From: Ascarosepion bandense
Taxonomy: Eukaryota > Mollusca > Cephalopoda > Sepiida > Sepiidae
DNA length: 64,000 nucleotides
Reading direction: 5' to 3'
NCBI GenBank assembly: GCA_037127315.1
Contig: JBBBDQ010001456.1
Span: 62,001-126,000, forward strand
The translations under genes and the position numbers were made by a program. Below, piece by piece: positions 43,600-54,800 of the stretch; position 1 is the first letter of the stretch; every line of letters begins with the position of its first letter. Below the pieces are notes generated by a model. That model was not told the DNA's origin. It saw only the letters and a list, made by a program, of their open reading frames with translations, and did no database searches.

Positions 43600-44690
43600 G
43601 CGCTCGCGCATGTGTGTGAATACAGGTGATTTTATTTTTGAGCTTGTAAAATTTTTAATAGTTAATTTGACATATGAAAAGCATAAATGTTTGTAAATAA
43701 TAGTATAAATATTTTCCCGCGTAATTTTTATTCTTCTTTCTCAATTGAATATGTTAATTCAGTGTGACATAGTCTGATTAAATCATTGAGTCTGATAGCA
43801 TTAGCGCATGTATACATGTTTGTGGGTTGTTAACAAAAAACACCGAGTAACTAGGTTCTGGTTTTTTTAAAACTTTATTAGCCATAATAACATTTAACGC
43901 ATCTGACTTAAAGAAAAAAAATTAAATAATGTTTTTTTCTTTTTTCTTTTTACTAAGTCATTAAGGAGTTTGTCTTTATTAAATAAAAATATATATCGTA
44001 TGGTAGTGTAGAAAATTCTCTTGTCCAGGTTTTTAGTACTAAAAATCTGAACGCCCGAACTCCAAACAATAATAAAAGAAAAAGAAAAGAAAACATGAGT
44101 GTGTCTGTTAAATAAATTATTTGTATTTACAAACATATGTGCATGAATTCAAAAGAATTATAAAAAAATCTTTTGTTGCGTTAAAGTCATTTAAAGGGCT
44201 CAAAATTCCTGGCATTTGAAGAAGGCTGAAACGTCATGTCATTCGTTTTTCTTTTTAATTTCTATTAAGAATTTTTTAAACAGAATTTCTACTTCCAGAA
44301 AATGTGGCAATATTAAATTAAATTTAGAGTGAATTGAAACAGCGGAATAAAACCAGTGCAATTGTTTACCGGTAGCGAAATCTGATCTAAACATAAGTTA
44401 GGCCGTTTAATTTGGGTCATCAGAAAACAATGGAAATGAACGAAATAATATTTTTGATAAAAAAATATTGAAGTAAATTGGAACGGCGAGCTAAAACCAG
44501 CGTATTTGTTAACCAGGAGCGAAATCTGATCTGGTCCTATTGTTTCAGACGGAGGCTTTGTGGCAGATTGTATTTGTTGTTGCTGGTCGTGACGACAGAA
44601 GGACAAGAAAGAGGAAAAAGAAGATTATGAAATGGTTATGCAAAACTGATGTTTTGTGAAGAGGTCGGATTGAGTAGTTCCCGACAAGGA
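43600..44690. other. no gene recognised
   Basis: AT-rich. Two related phrases at 44336-44390 and 44475-44535 (AACCAGTGCAATTGTTTACC versus AACCAGCGTATTTGTTAACC, each followed by GCGAAATCTGATCT) show an internal duplication with a period of about 140 bp. GAAGAAGGCTGAAACGTCAT near 44219 is a short-element tail motif. Confidence 0.5.
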
Positions 44691-45085
44691 AATTTATGAT
44701 TTGTAAAGTTTAAGCGTCGCCCCGAATTTGTTGTGGAGCGTTGAAATTTAAAAGTCGCCCAAAGAATTTTGAGAAATGTCGTCGTCGTAGCGGTCACAGT
44801 GAAAAACCGCTGAGTATATGAAACTTAATGCTCGTCACCAGCCCGGCAATATCAGAATTACATCAGCCGTCGTTTGTACCAGCACATTTGAAAGACACCG
44901 TTGTCCCAGCGTTTTATTTGAGAAAAAGAATCTAAAGAACATTGTTGAAAAGATCTATATCTTCTGAGACGAGTTAACAACAAGTGAGCCATGCTCTCTC
45001 TCTCTCTCTCTCTGTCTCTCTGTCTGTCTCTCTGTCTCTCTCTCTCTGAACTCCAGTGTGTGAGTTGTTATGCTAAAATAAACTT
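44690..45085 (+). mobile_element. LTR-like block, low certainty
   Basis: GC-richer stretch with a CT microsatellite (44993-45046), a CCAGTGTGTGAGTTG phrase and AATAAA at 45077. Could be the 3' part of an LTR. No partner is in the window. Confidence 0.3.
44993..45046. repeat. (CT)n microsatellite
   Basis: CT run with CTGT interruptions. Confidence 0.95.
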
Positions 45086-45215
45086 TTACTTTCTGTAAAC
45101 TTTTCTTTTTGTATTCTTTTTTTCTGTAAACTTTTTTTTTCTGTAAACTTTTCTTTTTGTATTCTTTTTCTTTTTTTTCTGTAAATTTTTCTTTTTGTAT
45201 TTGAATAGTTTTTTG
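45080..45215. repeat. minisatellite, about 30-bp unit
   Basis: Four to five imperfect units built on TCTGTAAACTTTTCTTTTTG followed by TATTCTTTTT, with internal deletions. Confidence 0.8.
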
Positions 45216-45259
45216 TTCGGCTTTCTACAGACATTATTTTTTTCTTTTTATTTCTTTTT

Positions 45260-45605
45260 GCTGCATTCTAAATGTTTAACACAGGCTCCCTAGTTGTGTC
45301 TACATCTTCAGTCAACCGTGAATGGACAACACTTCTGCTTTCTGGATCACAACGTGGGCAGAAAGCAGGTTTAAACCAGTGGGCCGGTTGACTGACCTAC
45401 GGATGCTCAGGGAGCTACGACCAACTCCTTGAGTTCGGTTAAGACCGAATAAATACCTCAACCCGAAGAAGAAGACGCCGGAGGTTGAGAGGCCAGGGTG
45501 GAAGAGTTAGACCTGGTGCACGTTGACCAGAATAGGACCGTGGAGTGGAAGTGTTAAATATCCGGTCCCGTGACCCCCGGGGGCAGAAAACAGTTAAACT
45601 TAGTA
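45260..45605. other. unassigned GC-rich island
   Basis: A block of about 345 bp, rich in CpG and G+C, inside AT-rich DNA. It includes CAGTCAACCGTGAATGG and, further on, GCCGGTTGACTGAC, which pair in part as inverted repeats, then CCGAAGAAGAAGACGCC and GTCCCGTGACCCCCGGGGG. The only frame (minus 45621-45439) has no known motif. Could be a structured RNA or a GC-rich repeat head. Confidence 0.4.
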
Positions 45606-45619
45606 TATTAAAAATGCTC

Positions 45620-47500
45620 ACAAATCATTTTCTTAAATTATGTTTTACAGATAAAGTCTCCGTAGAACAAAAATCATTATGACATCACTTGCCATCGCCT
45701 CGTCAGTTATATAAAACATGGTAATGTCAGTTAAAAAACAGCTTATGTTTTGCTTTAAAAATACACTTCTGTGTTATTTTAAACTTAAAGTAAATAATAT
45801 TTATTTATCCACTCAAAACGCTGATGACGTGCGTAGTCTCAAGTTTGTTTGAGTTCGTAAATACAGAACTCTCAGCTATACTTGCTTGTGGTGACATTGG
45901 TCTCTTAGATTAAGAAATTTCTTTACAGCATTCATACTCTCACTACTCACGAAACTCTAAATACAGTGATTCAAATATTCAAGGTGATTCATCGACATAC
46001 AGTAATGGCCCAAACTCCTTAGATTGGTAGATCCTATACACCAGACATATTAACAACACATCCGACAAATGGTGACCTGATTTGACTCCAACAAACTGAT
46101 GATCCACATGCGACTTCTTTAGAATAATGAACGTTATAAATGAGTAAGTCCGGACCAATTTTATTACAAAGCTGCAGATCTTGTTCCCTATGAAATTATT
46201 TGGCGTGATAGGAAAACATCGAAATCGACATTAGAAGAACCAGCTATAGGTGGTAGTTCAAAAGTTTTCTCATATTTCATTACACCTGTGATTACACCTG
46301 TGATAATGTAAAATGCATTCTTTAGAACGCCTGAAAAGACCCGTGGAATATCCTATCTTTTTACTCTTTGTGCTTCTCACTTGCAGGTAAGCAGCAAGTT
46401 TATGAAAACTCCCAATTCAGGTGTGCTCACTAACAGCGTAAAACTTTGTTCGACATATAAGGTAGCCATTAAATCTATGTTTTGCTAACTTGCATCTGAG
46501 AAACAAGCTGATAAATTTTGGTCACCTTGTTTTAGGTGAAGTAGAATGAACTTTATTAATACTTGAATTCCTTGACTTATTGACAATAGTATTACTTTGT
46601 TTTTTATCATATAAAGTTACAGAAATTATCACAAGTCAATTTAATAAGCATGACTCTTGTATATTTTAGACACGAAAGTCAAATGCGTTTATCTAAATAT
46701 ACAACCGCGCTCCAGTTTTTCACTGATTCGACACGTTTGGTTAAGATTTCATTAAGTGTCGATGTGAACAAAAACTGGGAAAGGTCCGATACACGTTCAA
46801 CAAAGGAACGGAATGTGAAATGCCGCCACGGCGAGAAAAATAAGCACGAATCCTGTACTATACTGAATTCTTTTGTCATGGGTTCACTTGGCGTTGTTCA
46901 GTAACAGGTGGCACTTGGGACACCTTCGCTACTACTTTTTTCTCTCACTACAGACTAACGGGTCAGGTCTTCCATTTGGCCAGCAAGAAATCTAACTGCC
47001 CCTCTGCTAATTTCTTACTGTAACTGCCTTTCTCCTATCACTTCCATTGGTACATAACCTTGTCTTTTGACATTGAAGAATGATATTTATTTATTTTCTT
47101 TTTCCCTATTTGTAGACAACGGGTGGTTGCTTAAAAGTTCTCGTGTCTTGATTTTGCTGTTGGTTATCATAAAACACTCGGCATAACATAAATTGTTATT
47201 TTATTGTAACTCTTGCAAAATTAAACATTGCTATTTTCCTTATAAATTTGATTTTAAACTAAATGTGTTATGTAGAATTTGAACGTCATATTGGATTTTA
47301 ACTCTGTTGTTTGATAGTAGGAGGTTATAAAAAGAAATAAGAAAAACAAAAATAATTTTTTAGAAAAGAAAAATGGTTATATACTTACAACGAGAAACAT
47401 ATCGAAGATAAATTCAATAAAAAAAATGAAAGACAATGAATAAATTAAATTACTTGGTTAACTTATTATGAAGGACAATACTCCTTCGTTTCTAAAAAGA
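45620..47500. other. no gene recognised
   Basis: AT-rich. Frame 46650-46904 has no motif. ATTACACCTGTG is doubled near 46284-46308. Confidence 0.45.
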
Positions 47501-47506
47501 TCTACA

Positions 47507-48562
47507 TTTTTTTTTTAATCATTTCACCCCGAGAAAGGCGGAAACGCCACTGATGTGCAGGGGGTTACATAAATGTAAAAAGATTAATTAGAAAAGAGTG
47601 AGGAGTACAAACTAGTTAGAAATGAACAATAGAAAGCTGAGAAAGCAGGTGCGATGACAGATACATAGGTGGAGAGAAAGGGAAGGTTATACAGGGGAGG
47701 GGAAAGAGCTAGAGGCCAGTGGTTAGTAGATGAGTATTGACTTTGCATTTAAATTTCTGGAGGTTGTAGCCGTCAGGAAAGCAAGAATACGGGAGTGAGT
47801 TCCACAGGCGGGAAGTGCGAGAGAGGAAGCTGCAGGAGTAGAATTGTCGTCTGCATTTGGCTAACCTGACTGTGAATGGGTGGGACCCAGTTGCCAGTCT
47901 GGTTGCACGGGTAAACACCTGTTGAGGAGGCATCAGTGACTTAAGCTCATCCGAGCAGAAGCCATGAAAGTATTTATAGAAGAAACAGAGGGAGGCCACA
48001 TTTCGACGATGGGGAAGTGGCTGCAGTCGAGTCGCCAGATCAGTACCTATCACATTACAGACTCTCCTTTGGAGCTTGTCAAGAACACTGAGGAGAACGG
48101 CAGGGGCACCTGACCATAAATGGCAGCAGTACTCCATGCACGGACGGATGGTTGACTTGTATATATGCAGGATGGATTCAGGTGGAAAAATCATCCTGGA
48201 TCGACATAGTGACCCAATCTTCTTAGCAGTAGATTTTGCTATGGATTCAATATAGTGGTTCCATTTGAGGTCTGAGGACAGGGTAAGTTCGAGGAGGCGT
48301 AGTGTATTACTCTCCGGGAGAATCACTTGGTCCATGCTTATGGGAGGCAGAAGAGGTTGCCTGTAATGGTTGACAGACAACAGCTTGGTCTTAGATGAAT
48401 TGAAGTTGACAAGCCACTTCTTGCCCCAGTTCACCACAGAGTGTAGATCCCGCTCAAGGTCAGCAGCGAGATTATGTCTGTCCGCCACGACAGGTTTCTT
48501 ACTGGAGCGGGAGTATATTGTAGTGTCATCTGCGTAGATGCCTACTTGGGACTTGATCATGC
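47507..48562 (-). mobile_element. LINE 3' half, antisense, near twin of the 42-43 kb copy
   Basis: Minus strand, T-run at 47510 marks the poly(A). It carries the family tail (CATTTCACCCCGAG...GCCACTGATG on plus) and the ORF2 C-terminus. 5' truncated within the RT, just before the YADD box. Similarity to 42525-43575 is very high by eye, so both insertions are recent. Confidence 0.9.
47709..48562 (-). pseudogene. LINE ORF2 fragment from YADD to natural stop
   Basis: Open on minus from 48620 to 47709; LINE sequence starts near 48560. It reads IKSQVGIYADDTTIYSRS, then NWGKKWLVNFNSSKTKLLS, WNHYIESIAKSTAKKIGSLC, TSRLWNSLPYSCFPDGYN and ends HLLTTGL. It supplies the intact C-terminal end missing from the 41175-43334 frame. 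Single-residue differences from that copy include V for M in MDQxILPES and E for G in LLxLTLSS. The first codons (48620-48560) are flanking DNA. Confidence 0.85.
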
Positions 48563-48728
48563 TTACATTAACGCAGTATAGACACGCATACGTATTGTCA
48601 GATTTTATTATGTAAGTCAATGTTTTCTCAGTATCTCGGTCTTATCCATTTCCAAAATCTAACCAAATGCCCAGACGTCAGAATTTTCTAGGATTCCTTC
48701 TTGCTTGGACCAAGAGTATTCAGTAGAC

Positions 48729-48730
<2 letters not shown>

Positions 48731-48787
<57 letters not shown>

Positions 48788-48809
48788 GTGTGTGTGTGTG
48801 TGTCACACA

Positions 48810-48841
<32 letters not shown>
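48731..48841. repeat. (TA)n(GT)n...(GA)n compound microsatellite
   Basis: TA run 48731-48784, GT run to 48802, then GA run 48814-48841. Confidence 0.97.
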
Positions 48842-48846
<5 letters not shown>

Positions 48847-48869
48847 TATCCTTCTGTATCTCTATTAGT

Positions 48870-49440
48870 CATTACTGGACAATGGAGACTCCTTCCATGA
48901 CGATTGTAGCTTTTAATCTTTACAATGTTTTATTAACAAAATCCTTTTTCTTATCTCTTCATATTCTGTATGGTCTTCCTTTACTACTTTTGTTATTTAT
49001 TGGTTGCCATTCAACCGATCTTTTGCACCATCTATTATCTTCCACTTCTTGCTATAATACTATCAATCTATATTTTTATCAATCACTTTTGGGATATTTC
49101 TTACCTCGTTCATTTCTCGGAGGTATATTGACCTTCTTCGGTCCCTTGTTCTTTCTATCGATGTTTGAATGATTTTCAGTTTGTTTTTAAGCGATTTTTG
49201 AAAAATCCATGTTTCACACCCGTACATTAAAACCTGGTAGTATATGTTCGTTATAAACTTATATTTAAAATATATTGTGAAAGTGCTTTACATTATGTCT
49301 TTATTTTTGATAAATGCTTTTCTAACAATCGTTATACTTTTGTGTTTCATTACCTGATCTTCCTCTATTTTCTATCGTCTGCCCTAAGTAATTCTACTCT
49401 TAGATGTAAAGATCTTTAGCCTATTGAAAATATTATATAG
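48870..49440 (-). pseudogene. RTE-type LINE C-terminal relic, antisense
   Basis: On the minus strand the block near 49240-49150 reads IYYQVLMYGCETWIFQKSLK, with the RTE YGSETW-type motif, and near 49030-48950 NRWCKRSVEWQPIN then SSKGRPYRI, the W(R/Q)P and GRP motifs of the RTE C-terminus. Stops and frameshifts are frequent. It is a more diverged relative of the 31.1-31.9 kb copy. Confidence 0.65.
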
Positions 49441-49444
49441 ATGA

Positions 49445-50945
49445 ATGAATTGGATTCCTTTGTAGGGTCGTTATTATGGACCCTGGGTTGGCCTAAAAGC
49501 AACCTGTCACGGCCTCTTTTTTTTGTGCCACCGACGAGTCAACACGGACAAATTTAGCTCCGTAAAACTCAACCAGCAGCCACATGGTGTCCGAAAATGT
49601 AGGATTGAAGATGTCCCAACAGTTGCAGCAAAGCATTCGAAAACTGAATCCCTAGTCAACCTGAAGATGAATATATTCTGACGTAGCAACAAAAAATGAG
49701 AAGAACTGTTAACCGAACGAACTTTTCTGCCACCAGTTAAGTCCTCGCAAAAACTACTGTTTTTTGCCACGACTTTTTAAACACTATTTTGTCTCTTCCG
49801 TTTATTTCTTCCTCTTTTTGTTAGAAAGCTTTTCTTTTTTTTCTACTGAATTTTAGTGTTGTCCTGTTTTCTTTCGCCGTATCGCTCTTTTACCCTTATT
49901 TTCTACAAAGGACAAATTATTAGTCACAAAAATTCAAAGGGTATTAAAACCCGCATAATCCTTTATTCTTATGATTTTGCTTTGGTAATTACAACTGAAT
50001 TTTGTTTTATTTCTGTTTATCTTCAAACTTTATTCAGATTTTTTGATTCAAATTTTATTTAGATTTTTTTATTCAAATTTCAGTAAAATGTGATCAAATC
50101 GTAGATAGTTAAAATACTTTCCCTTTGTGTCTACTCTTGTGTCTTTCCAATTCATTTTCCAGAAGATAAACTCTAAACATGCAGGGTATAATTTAAACAA
50201 AATCGTATCAATTTGTCTACTTTTTCAATTGTTATTTTGTATTTTTGTGTGGTCGAAATTTAACAGTATTATTATCACACACATTTTACAACTTTTGCAT
50301 AATATTCATCAATCTCGTCTGATTTAAAAATTGCTGATTATTCTATGGAGCCTAATTTTTTTCTTAGTTAACAAAATCCAAACAAAATGATCTGTACTTT
50401 CTGTTAATTTTTCGATTAGTTGATTTTCCGTTTGTAGCTATTGTTGAGTAACCCTCCCTAAACGTGTCTGCTGATGCGAATTATTTCCATATCAAGTTTG
50501 TCCGTTTGCAAGAACTAATGAACATAGTTTACATATGTTTTAACATTGCCGGGTGATAGTTCCTAAGATCTTAATTATTTCCTTTCTTATAAAGTAGAAT
50601 GAATATTCGCATAAAAAATTTGGAGACACCTGTTTTATGCATATATACGGTAATAACTGTAGTAATAACTTGTAAATTTTTTCTGCGTATTTTAAAAGGG
50701 ATATTGCTATGCCATTTCGCATAGTAATATTATTTTCCACAATTCACATTCTGAAGGGTAACACTCGTTTTTTTTGTTTGTTTTTTTTATATCTAGGACA
50801 TCCTTACAACAAATATAAGCAATGATACTTTTGCTTTCGTAGCAGACAAGTTTATATAACCTTCGGTTATCCATGCCATCTTATCCTGCTATTTGATAAC
50901 TTCTTCGTTTTATATTGTAATAAAGATGTTTAAAAGTGGCAAAGT
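49445..50945. other. no gene recognised
   Basis: The minus frame 49770-49507 has a coding-like composition but no motif I know. The rest is AT-rich. Confidence 0.4.
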
Positions 50946-50954
50946 GTCTAAATC

Positions 50955-51665
50955 AAAAATTTCTAGATATATAACAGGAGCACCGGATTATATGCTGCAG
51001 CAATATTCGAAGCACGGATTTATAGATATGTAAGATAGATTCTGGAGAGAAAACATGTCCAGCACAATACTGTGAACTGACTTTCTTAGCATCTGCTCTA
51101 GCAATGGATTCAGTATAGTATTTCTACTTCATCTCAGATGCAACGAGTCACTCTCCTAGAGATTAGCATCAACCATGCTGATGGAAAGCAGAAAAGATCT
51201 CTCAGATGATTAATAGAGAGCAGCTTAGTTTTGGAGGTGTTAAAATCAACAAGCCATCCTTTGCTCCAGTTAACAGCAGACATGACGTTTTTGACATCAG
51301 CCGCCAATTTGACATCATCGAGCCGATCATTCTGGCCATGAAAAAAGAGAGAAGAAGAAAGAATCGATTAACTATATCCTAAACAGGGAACAAGGGATGA
51401 TCCTGTATTCTTGTTCAATAAACATGAAAGGAATGCGAGCCTGGCGATAGGTGAGGCTATCTACTAGTATTAACTTGTTCGCAGTATAGGAGGTTGGACA
51501 CCATCCAGGCCAAAGATATGGGAGTAATGGATTTGTAATATCACTCTGAGAAATCGAAAGAAAGGTTTGTATCGAAGGTGACATGTCATTTAAGACCACG
51601 ACTTCTATTACTGGGACATCATGCGGGTTCAAGTAGTTCAGGAATAAAGTAGACATTTCAGATGA
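50955..51665 (-). pseudogene. LINE relic, antisense, with internal loss
   Basis: Plus-strand phrases such as ATAACAGGAGCACCGGATTA, AGATAGATTCTGGAGAGAAA and AACAAGCCATCCTTTGCTCC match the antisense copies at 33.6 and 48.1-48.4 kb in order. The RT palm is missing. The minus frame 51656-51372 (FLSISQSDITNPLLPYLWPG region) is a decayed part of the linker upstream of RT. Inactive. Confidence 0.6.
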
Positions 51666-51699
51666 AAGGTACCGACTGGTATTAAGGGCAAGCTTCTAA

Positions 51700-52186
51700 G
51701 TTGGTAAAGATATTTAGTATTCACGTTTATATGTATATATAATTAAAAGAATAATAAAAAAAAACACAGTCTGCATATTGTGACCGTGTTCATAGTTGAT
51801 ATTGTTGATTATTGGCTTTTTCTTTTTTATCAATAATGCTAACATTATTTTTAGCCTTTTTTTTACATGTGAATGATGCTTTACATGTGAATGATTTATC
51901 GACGAGTATGTTACAGATAGAGTTTGATATGTGCTGTGTTTGTAAAATAAAACATTCCTATAACTTTACATACATACACAAAACAATCTGTATATTCAGT
52001 TAAAAGTAAAATAAAATTTATCCTTGATAATGGCTAAAAGTATAGCCGAAAGCACTTGGAGAAATAAAACATTTGGACAATTTTATGTAATTCCTGTACG
52101 CAAAAGAAAAAAATTATAAGATCACATAAAAAATTATATAAAATCTTAATCATAAAAATTCCTTAAATGAGGGGCTACCTAAATAC

Positions 52187-52188
<2 letters not shown>
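51700..52188. other. no gene recognised; short-element tail motif
   Basis: GATAATGGCTAAAAGTATAG then CCGAAAGC near 52026-52053 is a hairpin-bearing tail motif common to short repeats. AATGATGCTTTACATGTG is doubled near 51868-51896. Confidence 0.4.

Positions 52189-52189
<1 letters not shown>

Positions 52190-52239
<50 letters not shown>
52190..52239. repeat. (TA)n microsatellite
   Basis: Pure TA run next to a degenerate hammerhead-like sequence. Confidence 0.97.
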
Positions 52240-52246
<7 letters not shown>

Positions 52247-52271
52247 GGAGAGAAAGAGTTATCATTATTGT

Positions 52272-52350
52272 TATAATAATAGCATACTGCAGCTCAAAAG
52301 TCTATCAAGTTTCAGTGCTCAGTGCACCATCATCAGGCAGCGAAATGTGG
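52272..52350 (-). other. degenerate hammerhead-like sequence
   Basis: Minus strand: CTGATGA at 52336-52330 and GAAAC at 52313-52309 are the two hammerhead core boxes, and TGCAG.ATG.CTAT-like sequence downstream resembles the 3' side of the intact ribozyme at 29.3 kb. Stem II is poor next to the core and the expected NUH cleavage triplet is AGC. Probably a decayed relative; unlikely to cleave. Confidence 0.35.
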
Positions 52351-52399
52351 TTTAGTTACGGGGTCATATATATACTGATAAGGATATTTAAAATAAAAA

Positions 52400-53560
52400 T
52401 AAAATAAAAAATAAAAAAAATAAACAAATAAAACTTTTCACAGACTCACAGTCTTTAATGCGTTAAATAGTAAATGTCAGTTGATCTGTTTATGAGATGT
52501 TTGGATTGAAATCTACACTTATTGAATAATATTTCGATTCTTTTACTTCAAGAATAGTACAAAGAACCTGTCGTTCTGCAATAAATTTCTCACAAATATT
52601 TGCAGATAAATATGACGGATTCTTTTTTCCAAGGTTTACATACATTTTGAGATGTTCTTCTAAGAAAGGGTAAAATTCACTCAGCAGCTTTAGTATCCCT
52701 AAATAGCTGTTAATTTTTGTAACCCTATTTCCACGCCGGTATATATATATATATATATATATTTGGTTTAATACAACGAAGTGAGAGAAATTGATATTGG
52801 TGGTATTGTTAGTTGTGCTTTATTGTAATCCGCGATGTGAGCTTACGTAAAAAAAAAAAGATATTTTTAATACTATTATGCACTTGTAAAATCCGGGGAA
52901 TAGAGAAATTGGCTGATAATTGGGGAAAAAAGAGAAAAATATAGTTTCTTCTTTTTTCGTGTTCGAAACGAATTGTTTTGGGCCAGTGAAAGCTTGAAAA
53001 ATGGCTGTAGTCATAACAAAATATCAGGATTTTCTTGATGAGGTCAGGTAGGGTTAAATCTTCAAAAATTATTCCTGGGAACAGATTCTAAAATCAAAAA
53101 ACAGATGATGCAATTGAAAGAAACAAAAGACAGAAAGACATTACGTCATGTGAGCTGTTGATATTTCATTCGTCGAGCCATGGCTCCCCGTAAATCGAGA
53201 GAATTGGGTGCAACTATAAAAATCCGAACTCAGTACGAAAAAAGAGTTGTTTGGGTAGTTTTTTAAATTGCAGTCGAAATGTAACGACTGAGGGAAAAGT
53301 GTTCCCAATTGGGGAGTCACGACCCAGAGGCTGGTCATCTACCACTGAACTTATGGCTGAAGATGTAAAGAAACGTAGAAAAGCCTGCCGCCGATTAACT
53401 TAAAGAGTTAATATCGAATAATGTGCCTCCGATAAGAACCCCGAAAGAACTTTATTGTTTTAAAAGTTATTTGAAGAATTGAAAGTCTTGATTATTCTTA
53501 GCGAAAAGTTTGCACTCTTAGGAAAATAATTTTAAAGTAAGATTTGGGGAGAGATTTTCA
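52400..53560. other. no gene recognised
   Basis: Includes a simple A4T-type run at 52394-52430 and a (TA)n run at 52739-52761. Minus frames at 53014-52820 and 53338-53141 have no motif. Confidence 0.45.
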
Positions 53561-54165
53561 GGCGACAAAGACCAAACGACTCCACACCGCCCGCCGCCAG
53601 GTTGCATTGTTATTTAGCTGTCTCTGCAAAGTTTGATAAAGACCGAAAAGTCGTGTTTTCATATGGAGAATTGACAGTCTGATTATTTTTAAAAATTGAG
53701 GAAACTTCGAAAGGAAAGTTTTAACGAAACTTCGGAAGGACTTATTTTTATTTGAAGATTGAAAGCTCTGATATTTTTAAGCGAATCCTCTCTCCGTTGT
53801 AAATTGGAATTTCGACAATTGTATTTTCTGCTTTTGTAATTAACTATTATTATTTTTTTTATAAAGACTTTATTTCGTAACTCATCCAGGCGTCTTCGAA
53901 TTTATTCATTTATTTAATTTATTTTTTTTTTTTTGGTGCCGTAATTATTTTATTTTAACACAAGTGTACACAAATGTCCGATCTGGATATGGTAGAAATA
54001 CGGCTACCAGGCTTCTCAGCGTGACTTTCTGAGATCAAATGAACAGAACGTGAGCAGAAAGTTCGTTGTTGTAATATACGTCTTGAGGACCAGCTACTGT
54101 CGTCATCGTCATTCGGCGTCCGTAATCGTCTACGACGGCGGGCCGAGTGTTACATTTTGCTGACT
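53560..54165 (+). mobile_element. LTR end and leader-like repeat, copy 2
   Basis: 53560-53930 has an LTR-like close (ATAAAGACTTTATTTCGTAA near 53861, then CATCCAGGCGTC). From 53935 TTTTGGTGCCG starts the leader-like segment shared with 9290-9490, including TCTCAGCGTGACTTTCTGAG and CTTGAGGACCAGCTACTG. A short frame reads DMVEIRLPGFSA (54002 on), reminiscent of the start of Ty3-type gag. No pol follows. Confidence 0.45.
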
Positions 54166-54179
54166 CAATAATCGGATTA

Positions 54180-54630
54180 TTCTCCATGAAATGGCAAACC
54201 TCTGTTGCCAAGAAAGCGAATTACAGAAATCACACGAGTCGACACTTTATGCCCATATTTCTGCTCTGAGCGATGTTGCTGAAACAATAAATAATGTACA
54301 CTACCAGTTTTTTTGTGCCTTATCAAATATGCTGTCATGCACTATCGATGTAATTATCCTTTTTCATGTTCTACAATAACATAGTTGTGCTTCAAATCAT
54401 TAAAACCCGTTGTAGTAAAGGGATATTCTTTCTTGAAAAAAAAAACGACGTACAAAGCAGTACAAACGGCCTCAAGATGGTGAATCTCAATTCACGTTTT
54501 AGCCATTTACGTTTTACACACTCACCATTCTGCAGTTCACATTTGAATACATTGTTTCATAAATACCTTACCTTCATATTCACTACTCCAGCTGTTTTAT
54601 ACACTCGGTGTGAGTTTGAAAGGTTGCTTT
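54180..54630. other. no gene recognised
   Basis: Frames 54191-54379 and 54366-54644 show no motif; the first may be gag-derived, given the leader-like segment upstream. Confidence 0.35.
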
Positions 54631-54631
54631 T

Positions 54632-54800
54632 TTTTTTTTTATGATCATTTCATCTCAAGCAAGGCAGGAATGCCACTCGTCTGAAGAGGGCTACAGTGAA
54701 AGAAAAAACAAGGTACAGAGGATCTCAAAGAAAGGATAGGAGATTGATTGGAATCCAGTAGATAAAAGATGGTAAAAAACACGTCATTCTTGATGTAATT
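54632..54800 (-). mobile_element. LINE tail relic, antisense
   Basis: T-run, then ATCATTTCATCTCAAGCAAG and GCAGGAATGCCACT: the decayed tail of the 40.8 kb LINE family on the minus strand. No coding part remains. Confidence 0.65.
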
